Under the pieces are notes generated by a model that had not been told where the DNA came from, searched no databases, and was given only the letters and a program-made list of their open reading frames with translations. DNA of 50,780 bases from Acidaminococcaceae bacterium (lineage in GTDB: Bacteria > Bacillota > Negativicutes > Acidaminococcales > Acidaminococcaceae): contig JAKVKY010000010.1 of NCBI GenBank assembly GCA_022484685.1, positions 1-50,780 on the forward strand, given 5' to 3'. Position 1 is the first letter of the stretch, and each line of letters starts with the position of its first letter. The position numbers and the translations under genes are program-made. This document shows positions 15,478-23,734 of the stretch, piece by piece.

Positions 15478-15497
15478 ACACATATAATAACATGTGT
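15478..15497 (-). promoter_or_regulatory. Putative hicAB operator and -10 region
   Basis: Inverted arms ACACAT and ATGTGT flank an AT-rich centre that on the minus strand reads TATTAT, a possible -10 box, about 30 bases before hicA. Placing the operator over the promoter fits HicB autorepression. Confidence 0.5.
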
Positions 15498-15598
15498 AAA
15501 GCTATCAAGCTTTCTCTACCTGGGAAGCAGTTTTTCGCGTTTAAGCTGCCAATCAATACCACCATGACTTTGACAGCGCCGCCTTAATTTTGTAACTT

Positions 15599-15917
15599 GC
15601 CCAACGGGGCTGCCTTATTACTATTCGATGAGGGCGGGTGCATCGCCGCAACAATTGGCATCTGAATGCGTCGTTTTGCCAGTAAATATAATAGGTCAGG
15701 TGCAATCAATACGCGAATGCGGAGGAATGCGTCGTTTTAATAGGCCTGCCAGGCGTCGTGAGCATGAAGGCCCGTCCGTAGGATGGGAACAGCATGCGAG
15801 CAGCCGCAGCAGGCCATTAAAACAGCAGACCGCAGCTCTGAGCGTAAAGATTGCACCTGGTCCTACTCTGTTGCCAGATGCACCCGCCCTCTGAATATAA
15901 AGGCAGCCCCGTTGGGC
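15599..15917 (+). ncRNA. Rod-shaped structured RNA candidate, possibly 6S-like
   Basis: The 526-base gap between hicA and rarA holds a series of nested complementary segments. They are 15599-15616 with 15900-15917 (18 perfect pairs), 15631-15644 with 15877-15890 (14), 15694-15707 with 15849-15862 (14, two G-U), 15710-15714 with 15842-15846 (5), and 15734-15749 with 15809-15823 (15 and a bulge). A small apical hairpin CCCGTCC/GGATGGG sits at 15774-15787. Together they give one long interrupted rod, typical of 6S RNA. From memory, the Bacillus subtilis 6S-1 gene also lies close to the rarA homologue yrvN. Against 6S are the length (about 319 bases against 180-200) and no recognised sequence signature. 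A TTGACA at 15570 may be its -35. A mobile inverted-repeat element is the main alternative; strand is inferred from that promoter. Confidence 0.45.
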
Positions 15918-15946
15918 ACAAGGTACAACTTTCTTGCCTGCTATGT

Positions 15947-15952
15947 TATAAT
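15947..15952 (+). promoter_or_regulatory. Putative -10 box of rarA
   Basis: TATAAT about 28 bases before the start codon; no good -35 hexamer is seen at the normal distance, where the 3' arm of the structured RNA ends. Confidence 0.4.
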
Positions 15953-15980
15953 AAAGTATCAGCACGTACGGAGGTAGACC

Positions 15981-17303
15981 ATGGAAGAGCAGGGACTCTT
16001 TGAAAACACAGCCACACAGCCGCTAGCCGCCCGCCTGCGCCCCCAGACCCTGGACGGGTTCGTGGGCCAGACCCATCTTTTGGGACCGGGCAAGGTACTG
16101 CGCCGGCTTATCGAAAACGACAATATCAGCAGCATGATCTTTTGGGGGCCGCCCGGCGTGGGCAAGACCACTCTGGCCCGCATCATCGCCCGGCACACCA
16201 AGTCGGCCTTTATCGACTTCAGCGCCGTCACCAGCGGCATCAAAGAAATCCGCGCCGTGATGCAGAAAGCGGAAGCCAACCGTCAGTACGGCGCCCGCAC
16301 CATCGTCTTCGTGGACGAAATTCACAGGTTTAACAAGGCGCAGCAGGATGCTTTTCTGCCCTTCGTGGAAAAAGGCAGCATCATCCTCATCGGCGCCACC
16401 ACGGAAAACCCCAGCTTTGAGATTAACGGCGCGCTTTTAAGCCGCTGCAAGGTCTTTGTGCTCCACGCCCTGACGGCGGAAGAGCTGACCGGACTTTTGG
16501 CCCGGGCTTTGACCGATCCTCTGGGTTTTGGCGGCCAAAAAATTACTATTTCCCGGGACATGCTCTCCCAGATTGCCAACTTTGCCAACGGGGACGCGCG
16601 CACGGCCCTGGGCACCCTGGAGATGGTGGTCTTAAACGGCGAGGCCGACGGCGACACGCTCACCGTCACCGAGGAAACCCTGGAGCAATGTTTGTCCAAG
16701 AAATCGCTGCTCTACGACAAGAACGGCGAGGAACATTACAATATCATCAGCGCCCTGCATAAATCCATGCGCAACAGCGACCCGGACGCGGCGGTGTACT
16801 GGCTGGCCCGGATGCTGGAAGCAGGGGAGGACCCCTTGTACGTGGCGCGGCGGGTGCTGCGCTTTGCCAGCGAGGACGTAGGTCTGGCGGATCCCCGGGC
16901 CATGGAACTGGCGGTGGCGGCTTACCAGGCCTGCCATTTCATCGGCATGCCGGAATGTACCGTGCATCTGACCCAGGCCGTGATCTATCTGTCCCTGGCG
17001 CCCAAGTCCAACTCCATGGAGGTGGCCTACAACAACGCCAAGGCGGACGCTTTGACCCAGCTGGACGAGCCGGTGCCCCTGAACATCCGCAACGCGCCCA
17101 CCAAATTGATGCGGGATTTGCATTACGGCGAAGGCTACCAGTACGCCCATGATTATAAGGACCACATCACCAGCATGCAGTGCCTGCCGGATTCCCTGGT
17201 GGGGCGCGCCTATTACGAACCCTCGGAGCAGGGTCTGGAGGCCCGCTTTAAGGAGCGGCTGCGCCAGATTAAGGAATGGAAGCGTCAACATAAACAAAAG
17301 TAG
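15981..17303 (+). CDS. rarA: Replication-associated recombination protein A (AAA+ ATPase)
   Basis: RarA/MgsA acts at stalled replication forks with single-stranded-DNA-binding protein and RecA-type recombination. The 440-residue sequence begins with the family's LAARLRPQTLDGFVGQTHLL, then Walker A GPPGVGKTT (about 55-63), Walker B IVFVDEIHRFNKAQQD, sensor 1 LIGATTENPSFE and the arginine-finger region LLSRCKVF. The C-terminal half carries the lid and tetramerisation domains (ALHKSMRNSDPDAAVYWLAR, YRPxxQG-like ending). Length is typical. ATG 15981 follows ACGGAGG. It is a single-gene unit ended by the terminator at 17341. Confidence 0.96.
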   Translation: MEEQGLFENTATQPLAARLRPQTLDGFVGQTHLLGPGKVLRRLIENDNISSMIFWGPPGVGKTTLARIIARHTKSAFIDFSAVTSGIKEIRAVMQKAEANRQYGARTIVFVDEIHRFNKAQQDAFLPFVEKGSIILIGATTENPSFEINGALLSRCKVFVLHALTAEELTGLLARALTDPLGFGGQKITISRDMLSQIANFANGDARTALGTLEMVVLNGEADGDTLTVTEETLEQCLSKKSLLYDKNGEEHYNIISALHKSMRNSDPDAAVYWLARMLEAGEDPLYVARRVLRFASEDVGLADPRAMELAVAAYQACHFIGMPECTVHLTQAVIYLSLAPKSNSMEVAYNNAKADALTQLDEPVPLNIRNAPTKLMRDLHYGEGYQYAHDYKDHITSMQCLPDSLVGRAYYEPSEQGLEARFKERLRQIKEWKRQHKQK

Positions 17304-17340
17304 GATGAGGCGGGCTCAGCCGCGCCTAATTTTACGCATA

Positions 17341-17393
17341 AAAAAACCGTTCTTGCAAATCCGGAAACTTCCCGGCCGGCAGGAACGGTTTTT
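17341..17393. terminator. Bidirectional terminator between rarA and a hybrid kinase
   Basis: AAAAACCGTTCTTGC and GCAGGAACGGTTTTT pair with one mismatch around a GC-rich loop that also contains CCGG/CCGG pairing. A run of A on one side and T on the other suit both converging genes. Confidence 0.88.
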
Positions 17394-17428
17394 AATTTAG
17401 TCTTAGGTTGGTTACAGGCGTTCGGAAC

Positions 17429-19795
17429 TTACTTTTTCGGCACCAGCCGCCGGATCTCGGCGATCATCTTGGCGGTGTCGATAGGCTTGGCCAGATGGCT
17501 GTTCATGCCGGCGGCCAGAGCCTTTTTCCGGTCGCTGCTGTAGGCATCGGCGCTTAAGGCGATGATAGGGATAGTCTTGGCATCCCTGTTCGCCAGAGAA
17601 CGAATCTGCTTGGTGGCGGCATAGCCGTCCAGCACAGGCATGCGCAGGTCCATAAGGATCACGTCCAGGGAACCTTCCGGCAGGGAGGCAAATTTTTCCA
17701 CTCCGTCCTGACCGTTGTTGCAGACGGTGACAGCGGCGCCGTAGTGTTCCAGGATCTTGGTGACAATCTCCTTATTCATGGGATTGTCCTCGCACACCAT
17801 GATATGCAGTCCCTGCAGATCGCCGGTGACTTTGACCGTCGTGTCATCTGCGGGAGCGGTCTTGCTGCGCTCCAAATCCAGGCACACGGTAACTTCGGTG
17901 CCTTTGCCCAGCTCGCTCTTGATGCTGATGCGGCCGCCCATTAAATCTACCAGGCGTTTGACGATGGACATGCCCAGACCGCTGCCGCCGATATGGGCGG
18001 TAGCCGCCGTGCGTTCCTGGGTCAAAGGTTCGTAGATGCGGGGCAGGAACTCCTTGGAGATACCGATACCGTTATCCCGGACGATGAGCCGGTCGTGGAC
18101 GCAGTGCGGTTCCAGCTTGTCGCAGATGATGATGAAATCAACCTTACCGCCTTCCGGCGTAAACTTGACCGCGTTGCTGAGCAGGTTGATAAAGATCTCG
18201 CTGACCCGGACCAGGTCGATGTTGATGCTGGCCATCACGGCCCGGCTGTTATCAATGGTAAAATGAATCTTTTTGGCGTCCAGGCTGGGCTGGACGGCGG
18301 TGACGATGGTCTTGACCACCGTGCTGCAGCTGACGGGCGCCGGTTCCAGTTTGATGGTGCCGTTCTCGATGCGCTGCAGGTCCAGCATGTCGTCAATGAG
18401 GCCGAAGAGAGTATTGCCGGCCTGGTTAATCTTTTGGAGATAAACGTCTTTGGCCGCGCCGGTTTTTTCTTCCAGGGCCAGCTTGCTGTAGCCCAGGATG
18501 CCGTTTAAAGGCGTGCGCATATCATGGCTCATGTTGGCCAGAAAATCGGTAGTCTTCCGGTTGGCCTGCTGCGCCGCCCGGGTGGCTTCTTGTAACTTCT
18601 GGGCATTGGCCAGTTCCTGTTCGAAGGCGGCGGTAATATCCGCCCGGGCAAAGACGATGTCGTGGCGGTCCTTGTTCAGGTAGTGGAAGCTGACTTGTTT
18701 TTTATGCTGCCGTCCCTGTTCGTCCTGACAGGTGTAGGAAAAGACATATTCGCCGGTCCGGTTTAATTTCGCCAGTACGGTGACCAGGGCCATGTTCTGC
18801 AGGTAGGCTTCCTTATCCCGGGGGTGCTGCCAGAGAATCTCGTCGGCAGCCAGCTGCACGTTTTTCACATAACCCTTACCCCGAACCGGATTAAAGCCGG
18901 TGATGTTTTCAGCGGCGGAAAAGAAAGAAACTGCTTTCGTGAAGACGTTGAAGAGGGCGATAAAATCATATTCCTGTTTGGTCAGGGAATGGAGGATGGC
19001 TTCCTTTTTCTTGGTCTCGTCCGCATCCACGGAATAAGCGATGGCCTCAACCTCGCCGGTATAAGGGTTCTGCAGGATCTTAAAATACGAGGTCACCCAG
19101 TGGGTATCGCCGCTTTCCGTGAGCCGGTGGTAGGTAAAGTTCAGCCGGTCCTGCCCTTTTTTGTAGCATTGCAGCAGGTGTTCCCGGTTAAAAGTCTGCC
19201 GGAAAGTTTGCACGTCCTGAGGATCGGTGATGATGCTTTCAATCTTGCTCAGGACCTCATCCACGGTATCGGCCTGCAGCAGTTTCTTGATATATTCGGA
19301 AGAGCCATGGCCGATGCTGCAGGTATTTTTAGTCAGGTTCAGCCGGAAGGCGCACAGGGCTTTGGGGTTTACTACCAACAGTTCCTGCAGGGTTTTGTCA
19401 AACTGCAGTTCCTTGCTTTTGAGCTGGGTCACGTCCCGTACATACGAAGCTACTACTTCTTCCCCGTTCAGGGTGGTGGTGTGCATGTTGAAGTTAAACC
19501 ACTGTCTGGTGTCCGGGACGAACAGGTCCTTAAAGAAAGTACCGTCCTTGATCTGGCGGATGGGGCACCAGGGGCACTGGCTGCTGCGGCCGAAGATGGC
19601 CTTGTAACAAGTGGTGCGGCCATCGGCCTGGGCGTGAAAACGCTGCTGGGCGGTCTTATTGATATATTCGATGAGTAATGTTTGACGGTTGATGATGTAG
19701 ACGTAGGCGCTGGAATAATCCAGCAGCGTGGCCAGAGCCTGGGCATCCAGCTGGGCCAGTACGGCGTCTCCCTTGGTGTGGTTACCGGTTGGCAC
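17429..19795 (-). CDS. Hybrid sensor histidine kinase with PAS domains and receiver
   Basis: This 788-residue cytosolic kinase has no membrane segment. The N-terminus has a PAS-type sensor (about 25-130) with a cysteine-rich CPWCPI motif, followed by two further PAS-like regions up to about 400. The kinase core starts with FLANMSHDMRTPLNGILGYS (phospho-His near 424). The ATPase domain has INLLSNAVKFTPEGG (N box), RDNGIGIS (G1) and GGSGLGMSIVKRLVDLMGG (G2). The C-terminal receiver (about 665-785) has CEDNPMNKEIV, ILMDLRMPVLDGYAA with the phospho-Asp, and HLAKPID. GTG 19795 follows GGGAGAAGGGG closely; a TTG 24 bases upstream is in frame but lacks a site. No partner regulator is adjacent. The signal is unknown; the cysteine pair could respond to redox or a metal. 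Confidence 0.93.
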   Translation of the reverse strand: MPTGNHTKGDAVLAQLDAQALATLLDYSSAYVYIINRQTLLIEYINKTAQQRFHAQADGRTTCYKAIFGRSSQCPWCPIRQIKDGTFFKDLFVPDTRQWFNFNMHTTTLNGEEVVASYVRDVTQLKSKELQFDKTLQELLVVNPKALCAFRLNLTKNTCSIGHGSSEYIKKLLQADTVDEVLSKIESIITDPQDVQTFRQTFNREHLLQCYKKGQDRLNFTYHRLTESGDTHWVTSYFKILQNPYTGEVEAIAYSVDADETKKKEAILHSLTKQEYDFIALFNVFTKAVSFFSAAENITGFNPVRGKGYVKNVQLAADEILWQHPRDKEAYLQNMALVTVLAKLNRTGEYVFSYTCQDEQGRQHKKQVSFHYLNKDRHDIVFARADITAAFEQELANAQKLQEATRAAQQANRKTTDFLANMSHDMRTPLNGILGYSKLALEEKTGAAKDVYLQKINQAGNTLFGLIDDMLDLQRIENGTIKLEPAPVSCSTVVKTIVTAVQPSLDAKKIHFTIDNSRAVMASINIDLVRVSEIFINLLSNAVKFTPEGGKVDFIIICDKLEPHCVHDRLIVRDNGIGISKEFLPRIYEPLTQERTAATAHIGGSGLGMSIVKRLVDLMGGRISIKSELGKGTEVTVCLDLERSKTAPADDTTVKVTGDLQGLHIMVCEDNPMNKEIVTKILEHYGAAVTVCNNGQDGVEKFASLPEGSLDVILMDLRMPVLDGYAATKQIRSLANRDAKTIPIIALSADAYSSDRKKALAAGMNSHLAKPIDTAKMIAEIRRLVPKK

Positions 19796-20042
19796 AAAAA
19801 CCCCTTCTCCCTTTAGCAAGATACGGTCCCGCTAGGCAACACTGCCCGGGCAACCGTCTTGGATTTAGTCGTACGAAAAAACATAAAAAATATATTATTA
19901 TTATACTACTTATTTAAAAGAAGTTAAATAATTTTAATAAAGATTGTTTATTGAGAAAGCGCATTTTGTAGGCTGGCACAATAGCATTTGCCCAAAGTTT
20001 GTGCTAAAATAAACTATACTATACGCAAGGAGGATTCCCGGG

Positions 20043-21413
20043 GTGGAACTGACATTCTTACATTTAATAATTATTGTAGTGACCATCGCCGTGGCTATCG
20101 GCGGCGGTTTATACGCGGCCCGCAGCGTGAAGACGGCGGAAGGTTATAGTTTGGGCGGGCGCAGCAGCGGTCCCATCATGGTGGCGGGCAGCATCGCCGG
20201 CACCATCATCGGCGGCGGCGCCACGGTGGGTACGGCGCAGCTGGCGTACAGCGTGGGCCTGTCTGCCTGGTGGTTCACCCTGGGCAGCGGCATCAGTTTT
20301 ATCATCATGGGCTTGTTTTACGCGCGGCCTTTGCGCAAGACGGCCCTGGAAACCATTCCCCAGTATCTGGTCCTGCATTACGGCAAGCGGGCGGGGGACC
20401 TGGCCAGCATCGTGTCGTCCCTGGGCATTTTCTTTAGCGCCGTGGCCAGCACCTTGCCGGGCATCCAGATCATTGCCGCCGTGCTGCATATCAGTCATCC
20501 CCTGGCAGCTTTGCTGCTCCTGGTCTTGGTCGCGGCGTACGTTTCTTTTGGCGGCATGAAAAGCGCCGGCGTAGGCGGCATCCTCAAGATGGTTATCATC
20601 TGGGTCAGCTTGTGCCTGGCGGGCTTTTCCGCTTTCACGATGCTGCGGGGACGGCCGGATCTGGTGGCGGCGTTTCCGCCCCATATGTTCAGTTTGTTCG
20701 GCGCCGGTCATGCGGCCGCGCTGGCCAACCTGTTGTCCCTCATCGTGGGCATCCTCTGTACCCAGACCTATATCCAGGCTATCTTCTCGGCCTCGGATCC
20801 TAAGACGGCGTCCATCGGCGCTTTTGCGGCGGCCCTGGTCACCATTCCCGTAGGCCTGCCCTGCGCGGTGATCGGCATGTACATGCATGCGGTGGCGCCG
20901 GGGACCACGCCTATCCTGGTGCTGCCTACCTATCTGCTGCAGTACGAACCGGTGTGGCTGGGGGGCATCGCCATGGGCGGCATCATGTTGTCATTAATCG
21001 GCAGTATCGCCGGGTTGTCCCTGGGTATCGGCACCATGGTCAGCCACGATATCTTAAGCGACCTGCTCCGCATCCGGGACGGCGCCTCGCTGCTCCGCTT
21101 GAACCGTTTCGTGGTTATCGGCGTGCTGATCCTGGCGGCGGTGATAGCGCTCCTGAACGAAGGTTCCCAGATCCTGTTCTGGAACTACATGTCCATGGCG
21201 CTTCGTGGCGGCGGCGTCTTCCTGCCTTTGTCGGTGGCGGTGTTCTTCCCGGGCAACCTGCATAAGGGCTGGGTCATCGCTTCCATTGTGTTCAGCACCT
21301 GCGCCGCCATCGTGGCTACGGTCATCCCGTCGCCAATCAAGCCGCTTTTTGTGGGCCTGGCGGTGAGCCTCATCATGCTGGTGCCGGGCTATTTTGTACA
21401 TAAAAAAGCGTAA
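20043..21413 (+). CDS. Sodium:solute symporter (SSS family)
   Basis: A 456-residue inner-membrane transporter with about 12-13 hydrophobic segments. The N-terminal pattern (GGLYAARSVKTAEGYSLGGRS, then GSIAGTIIGGGATVGTAQLA) is that of the SSS family (PutP/PanF relatives), which couple Na+ entry to uptake of a small solute. The substrate cannot be told. GTG 20043 follows AAGGAGG (20027-20033) by 9 bases, and a TATACT -10-like box lies at 20015. It is transcribed divergently from the hybrid kinase with a 247-base gap of AT-rich sequence, so the kinase might regulate it; this is inference from position. Confidence 0.9.
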   Translation: MELTFLHLIIIVVTIAVAIGGGLYAARSVKTAEGYSLGGRSSGPIMVAGSIAGTIIGGGATVGTAQLAYSVGLSAWWFTLGSGISFIIMGLFYARPLRKTALETIPQYLVLHYGKRAGDLASIVSSLGIFFSAVASTLPGIQIIAAVLHISHPLAALLLLVLVAAYVSFGGMKSAGVGGILKMVIIWVSLCLAGFSAFTMLRGRPDLVAAFPPHMFSLFGAGHAAALANLLSLIVGILCTQTYIQAIFSASDPKTASIGAFAAALVTIPVGLPCAVIGMYMHAVAPGTTPILVLPTYLLQYEPVWLGGIAMGGIMLSLIGSIAGLSLGIGTMVSHDILSDLLRIRDGASLLRLNRFVVIGVLILAAVIALLNEGSQILFWNYMSMALRGGGVFLPLSVAVFFPGNLHKGWVIASIVFSTCAAIVATVIPSPIKPLFVGLAVSLIMLVPGYFVHKKA

Positions 21414-21474
21414 CCGGCGCGCCGCTGGCGTCAGCCAAAAATAACTGCAGGTAAAGCCTGTCAGGCAAAAAAAT

Positions 21475-21512
21475 AATTCCCTGCCGGAACCTTGTCCGGG
21501 AGGGAATTTTTT
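21475..21512. terminator. Terminator between the symporter and gph
   Basis: AATTCCCTGCCGG pairs with CCGGGAGGGAATT and is followed by T residues on the plus strand and A-rich sequence on the other side, suiting both converging genes. Confidence 0.88.
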
Positions 21513-21519
21513 ATGGCTG

Positions 21520-22188
21520 TTACTTGGCGAACGTTACTTTTTCCAAAAGTTCGGCGGGTTGGCTTAAGAGAATCCTGGCGCCGCTCTGCAGCAGTTCTTG
21601 CTTGGTGCGGAAACCCCACAGCACGCCCACGGGTAAAAAGCCGGCCCGGGTAGCGGTTTCCATGTCGACGCTGGTATCGCCCAGGTAGGCCACCTGCTCC
21701 GGCTGCACGCCTAAACGGGCGGCCAGTTTCAGCACCTCGGTAGGGTCGGGTTTGCGTTTAAAATCCGTACCGGGACGGTCAGCGACAAAATCCGGGAAGG
21801 TATCCTTGCTGAAAAAATGATCCAGGATCAGGGTCGCCGCGCTGACATGTTTATTGGTGCAGACACCCAGCTTCAGCCCTTGTTTTTTTAAATGCGCCAC
21901 CATCTCCGTGATGCCGGGATAGAGGCGGGTCTTGTTGATGTTGCCCAGGTCGTAGATGCTTTGGTAGAGTTTCAGGCAGGCGTCCACTTCTTCCTTGCTG
22001 CGTTTGTCCGCCGGCAGGATGCGCTCGATGAGTTTGCGGCTGCCGTTGCCAACGAAGTATTTGTATTTTTCTACGGGATGGGTGGGATAACCCAGCTGCG
22101 CCAGCATGGCGTTAGCGCTGTCGGCCAGGTCGTCCAGGGAGTTGACCAGGGTGCCGTCCAGATCAAAGATTACTGCTTGATAGTTCAT
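21520..22188 (-). CDS. gph: HAD-family phosphatase, phosphoglycolate phosphatase-like
   Basis: A cytosolic hydrolase of 222 residues. Motif I IFDLDGTLVNS has the nucleophile Asp near residue 9. A helical cap follows (residues about 17-85). Motif II is GVCTNK, motif III is the lysine in FKRKPDP, and motif IV is YLGDTSVDMETA with two acids for Mg2+. The order, cap type and length fit the phosphoglycolate phosphatase/PpaX group, which removes phosphate from 2-phosphoglycolate or pyrophosphate; the exact substrate is uncertain. ATG 22188 follows an AAAGGA site. It is divergent from the DUF4405 gene. Confidence 0.85.
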   Translation of the reverse strand: MNYQAVIFDLDGTLVNSLDDLADSANAMLAQLGYPTHPVEKYKYFVGNGSRKLIERILPADKRSKEEVDACLKLYQSIYDLGNINKTRLYPGITEMVAHLKKQGLKLGVCTNKHVSAATLILDHFFSKDTFPDFVADRPGTDFKRKPDPTEVLKLAARLGVQPEQVAYLGDTSVDMETATRAGFLPVGVLWGFRTKQELLQSGARILLSQPAELLEKVTFAK

Positions 22189-22216
22189 GGGGATATTTTC
22201 CTTTCTTGATGTGTGA

Positions 22217-22244
22217 TTGACAAATGTTATACAATGATTATAAC
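22217..22244 (+). promoter_or_regulatory. Sigma-A-type promoter of the DUF4405/SYLF operon
   Basis: TTGACA at 22217-22222 and TATAAC at 22239-22244 are separated by 16 bases, with the start codon 22 bases further on. Confidence 0.7.
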
Positions 22245-22266
22245 ATAAATACGGAGGTTTGTACTG

Positions 22267-22923
22267 ATGGCAGAAACAAGTAAGGAAAAAGGTACGGGTT
22301 TAGCCTGGCTGCGCATCCTGGTGGATGTGGCCATGCTGGCGCTGTTTGTGGCGCTGATGCATCCGCGCTTTACCAATATGGGTAACCACGCCCGGATGGC
22401 GTACGTGCTGTGCGGGGTGGTGGTGTGTCATCTGTTGCTGAACTGGCGCTTTTTTGCCGCCTGGGGTCACGGACCCTGGAGCCGGCGCCGGGTACTGCTG
22501 ACGGCGGTGAACGTGCTGCTGGCGGCAGGACTGGCAGTGTCCATGGTGAGCGTGAAGCTGATTCCCAAACATACCGGCTTTGCCAATACCCTGGGACTGC
22601 CTCAGGGCTATATGCGCCTGCATGTGATCGCGGGCTGGCTGACCATGTTCCTGGTAGCGGTGCATCTGGGGCTCCATGGCAGTAGGGTGGCCAGGCTGGC
22701 GCCTCAGGGCGGACTGGTCCAGAAATTGGTAGGACTGGTGTGGAAATTAGCAGCTTTGGCCGGGGTCGCGGCGGCGCTGCAAATAGATTTGTGGCAGCGG
22801 GCGACCGGGGTGTTCCCGCTTTTAAAGGCGCCGGTTCCGGAGCCAAGATTATATTATGTGTCGGTGGTATTGGTGTTGATCCTGGTGGGTACGGTGACCC
22901 ACTATCTGGTAAAGAAACTATAA
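22267..22923 (+). CDS. DUF4405 membrane protein (putative b-type cytochrome)
   Basis: This 218-residue integral membrane protein has about five hydrophobic helices: LRILVDVAMLALFVALMHP, the CGVVVCHLLLNWRF segment, VLLTAVNVLLAAGLAVSMV, HVIAGWLTMFLVAVHLGLHG, and a C-terminal YYVSVVLVLILVGTVTHYLV. Histidines placed inside helices (CHLLLNW, RLHVIAGW, AVHLGLHG) are those expected to bind haem in DUF4405 proteins, also called flavinylation-associated cytochromes. Such proteins pass electrons across the membrane to flavin-bearing extracytosolic proteins. No FMN-binding partner is in the window. ATG 22267 follows CGGAGG. It is followed after 26 bases by the SYLF gene. Confidence 0.75.
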   Translation: MAETSKEKGTGLAWLRILVDVAMLALFVALMHPRFTNMGNHARMAYVLCGVVVCHLLLNWRFFAAWGHGPWSRRRVLLTAVNVLLAAGLAVSMVSVKLIPKHTGFANTLGLPQGYMRLHVIAGWLTMFLVAVHLGLHGSRVARLAPQGGLVQKLVGLVWKLAALAGVAAALQIDLWQRATGVFPLLKAPVPEPRLYYVSVVLVLILVGTVTHYLVKKL

Positions 22924-22949
22924 AAGTGGTACACAGAGGAGGAGTAAAG

Positions 22950-23552
22950 ATGAAGAAAACAGTCTGGAAGATGGCGATGGTCCTGTGCGTTCTGGTAACC
23001 ATGCTGGGAGCGACGGCTTCCGCGCAAAAGTTGACCCTGGCTCAGCGGCAGGCGGAGGTGCACCATAAGGTGGCCGTAACCCTGGACAAGCTGTATGCGT
23101 CTCAGCCCAAGGCCCGGACGGCGGTAGAGAGCGCCGCCGGTTATGCGGTCTTTGTGAATTCCGGGTATAAGCTGGGCATCGTGGGTACTTCTCACGGCCG
23201 CGGCCTGGCGGTGAATAACGCCACCAGGAAAGAAGTGTACATGCGGACCCAGGAATATCAGGCCGGTCTGGGACTGGGCGCCAAGGAATACTCCCTGGTC
23301 TTTGTTTTTGGCAACCAGGATGCCTGGGACAGCTTTGTGAAGAAGGGCTGGTCCTTTGGCGGACAGGGGACCATGGCGGCTACGGACGGCGTGGCCGGCG
23401 GCACCATGGAAGGTTCTTTCCAGGTAGCGCCCGGCATCTGGGTATACCAGATGACCACCAAGGGCCTGGCGATGGAAATTGGTCTGAAGGGAACGAACTA
23501 CTACCGGGATAAGAGTTTTTATCCCAACGAGAAGCAAGCCGCCAAGAAATAA
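22950..23552 (+). CDS. Secreted SYLF (Ysc84-type) lipid-binding domain protein
   Basis: A 200-residue protein with an N-terminal signal peptide (MKKTVWKMAMVLCVLVTMLG, cleavage probably after ASA). The mature part fits the SYLF/Ysc84 domain: LDKLYASQPKARTAVESAAG, YAVFVNSGYKLG, the glycine-rich GTSHGRGLAVNNAT, and QAGLGLGAKEYSLVFVFGN. This domain binds phosphoinositides in eukaryotes; in bacteria its role in the envelope is not established. In a diderm cell it would sit in the periplasm or on a membrane surface. ATG 22950 follows GAGGAGG. It forms a two-gene operon with the DUF4405 gene and ends before the terminator at 23633. Confidence 0.85.
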   Translation: MKKTVWKMAMVLCVLVTMLGATASAQKLTLAQRQAEVHHKVAVTLDKLYASQPKARTAVESAAGYAVFVNSGYKLGIVGTSHGRGLAVNNATRKEVYMRTQEYQAGLGLGAKEYSLVFVFGNQDAWDSFVKKGWSFGGQGTMAATDGVAGGTMEGSFQVAPGIWVYQMTTKGLAMEIGLKGTNYYRDKSFYPNEKQAAKK

Positions 23553-23632
23553 ACGGCCGCAGTAAGCGGCAGCAGTAAGCCAGTGCAGTAAGTGCGGAGG
23601 CGGCACGGCTAAACTTTACAACCATAAAAAAG

Positions 23633-23665
23633 CAGGAGCAGCTACCCAGGTAGTTGCTCCTGTTC
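23633..23665. terminator. Terminator after the SYLF gene
   Basis: CAGGAGCAGCTACC pairs with GGTAGTTGCTCCTG with one mismatch. It is preceded by a run of six A and followed by TTCTGTT, so it may work better for the converging esterase gene. Confidence 0.8.
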
Positions 23666-23734
23666 TGTTAGGTACACAAAATGCTTCCTCGCCGGCTGCA
23701 CGCCGCTTGTTCACGGTCGCCGCCGGCGCAACTG

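Noticed and set aside
15628-15894. 88-codon open frame in the rarA upstream gap
   Set aside because: It lies entirely within the paired RNA segments, has no ribosome site and its product has no recognisable pattern; the opposite strand is open as well.
15599-15917. RNase P RNA, tmRNA or SRP RNA
   Set aside because: None of the conserved cores I know for these RNAs (such as the SRP GGAA tetraloop helix or tmRNA tRNA-like ends) is visible.
22370-23002. 210-codon minus-strand frame opposite the DUF4405 and SYLF genes
   Set aside because: Proline/alanine-rich antisense shadow of two well-supported genes.
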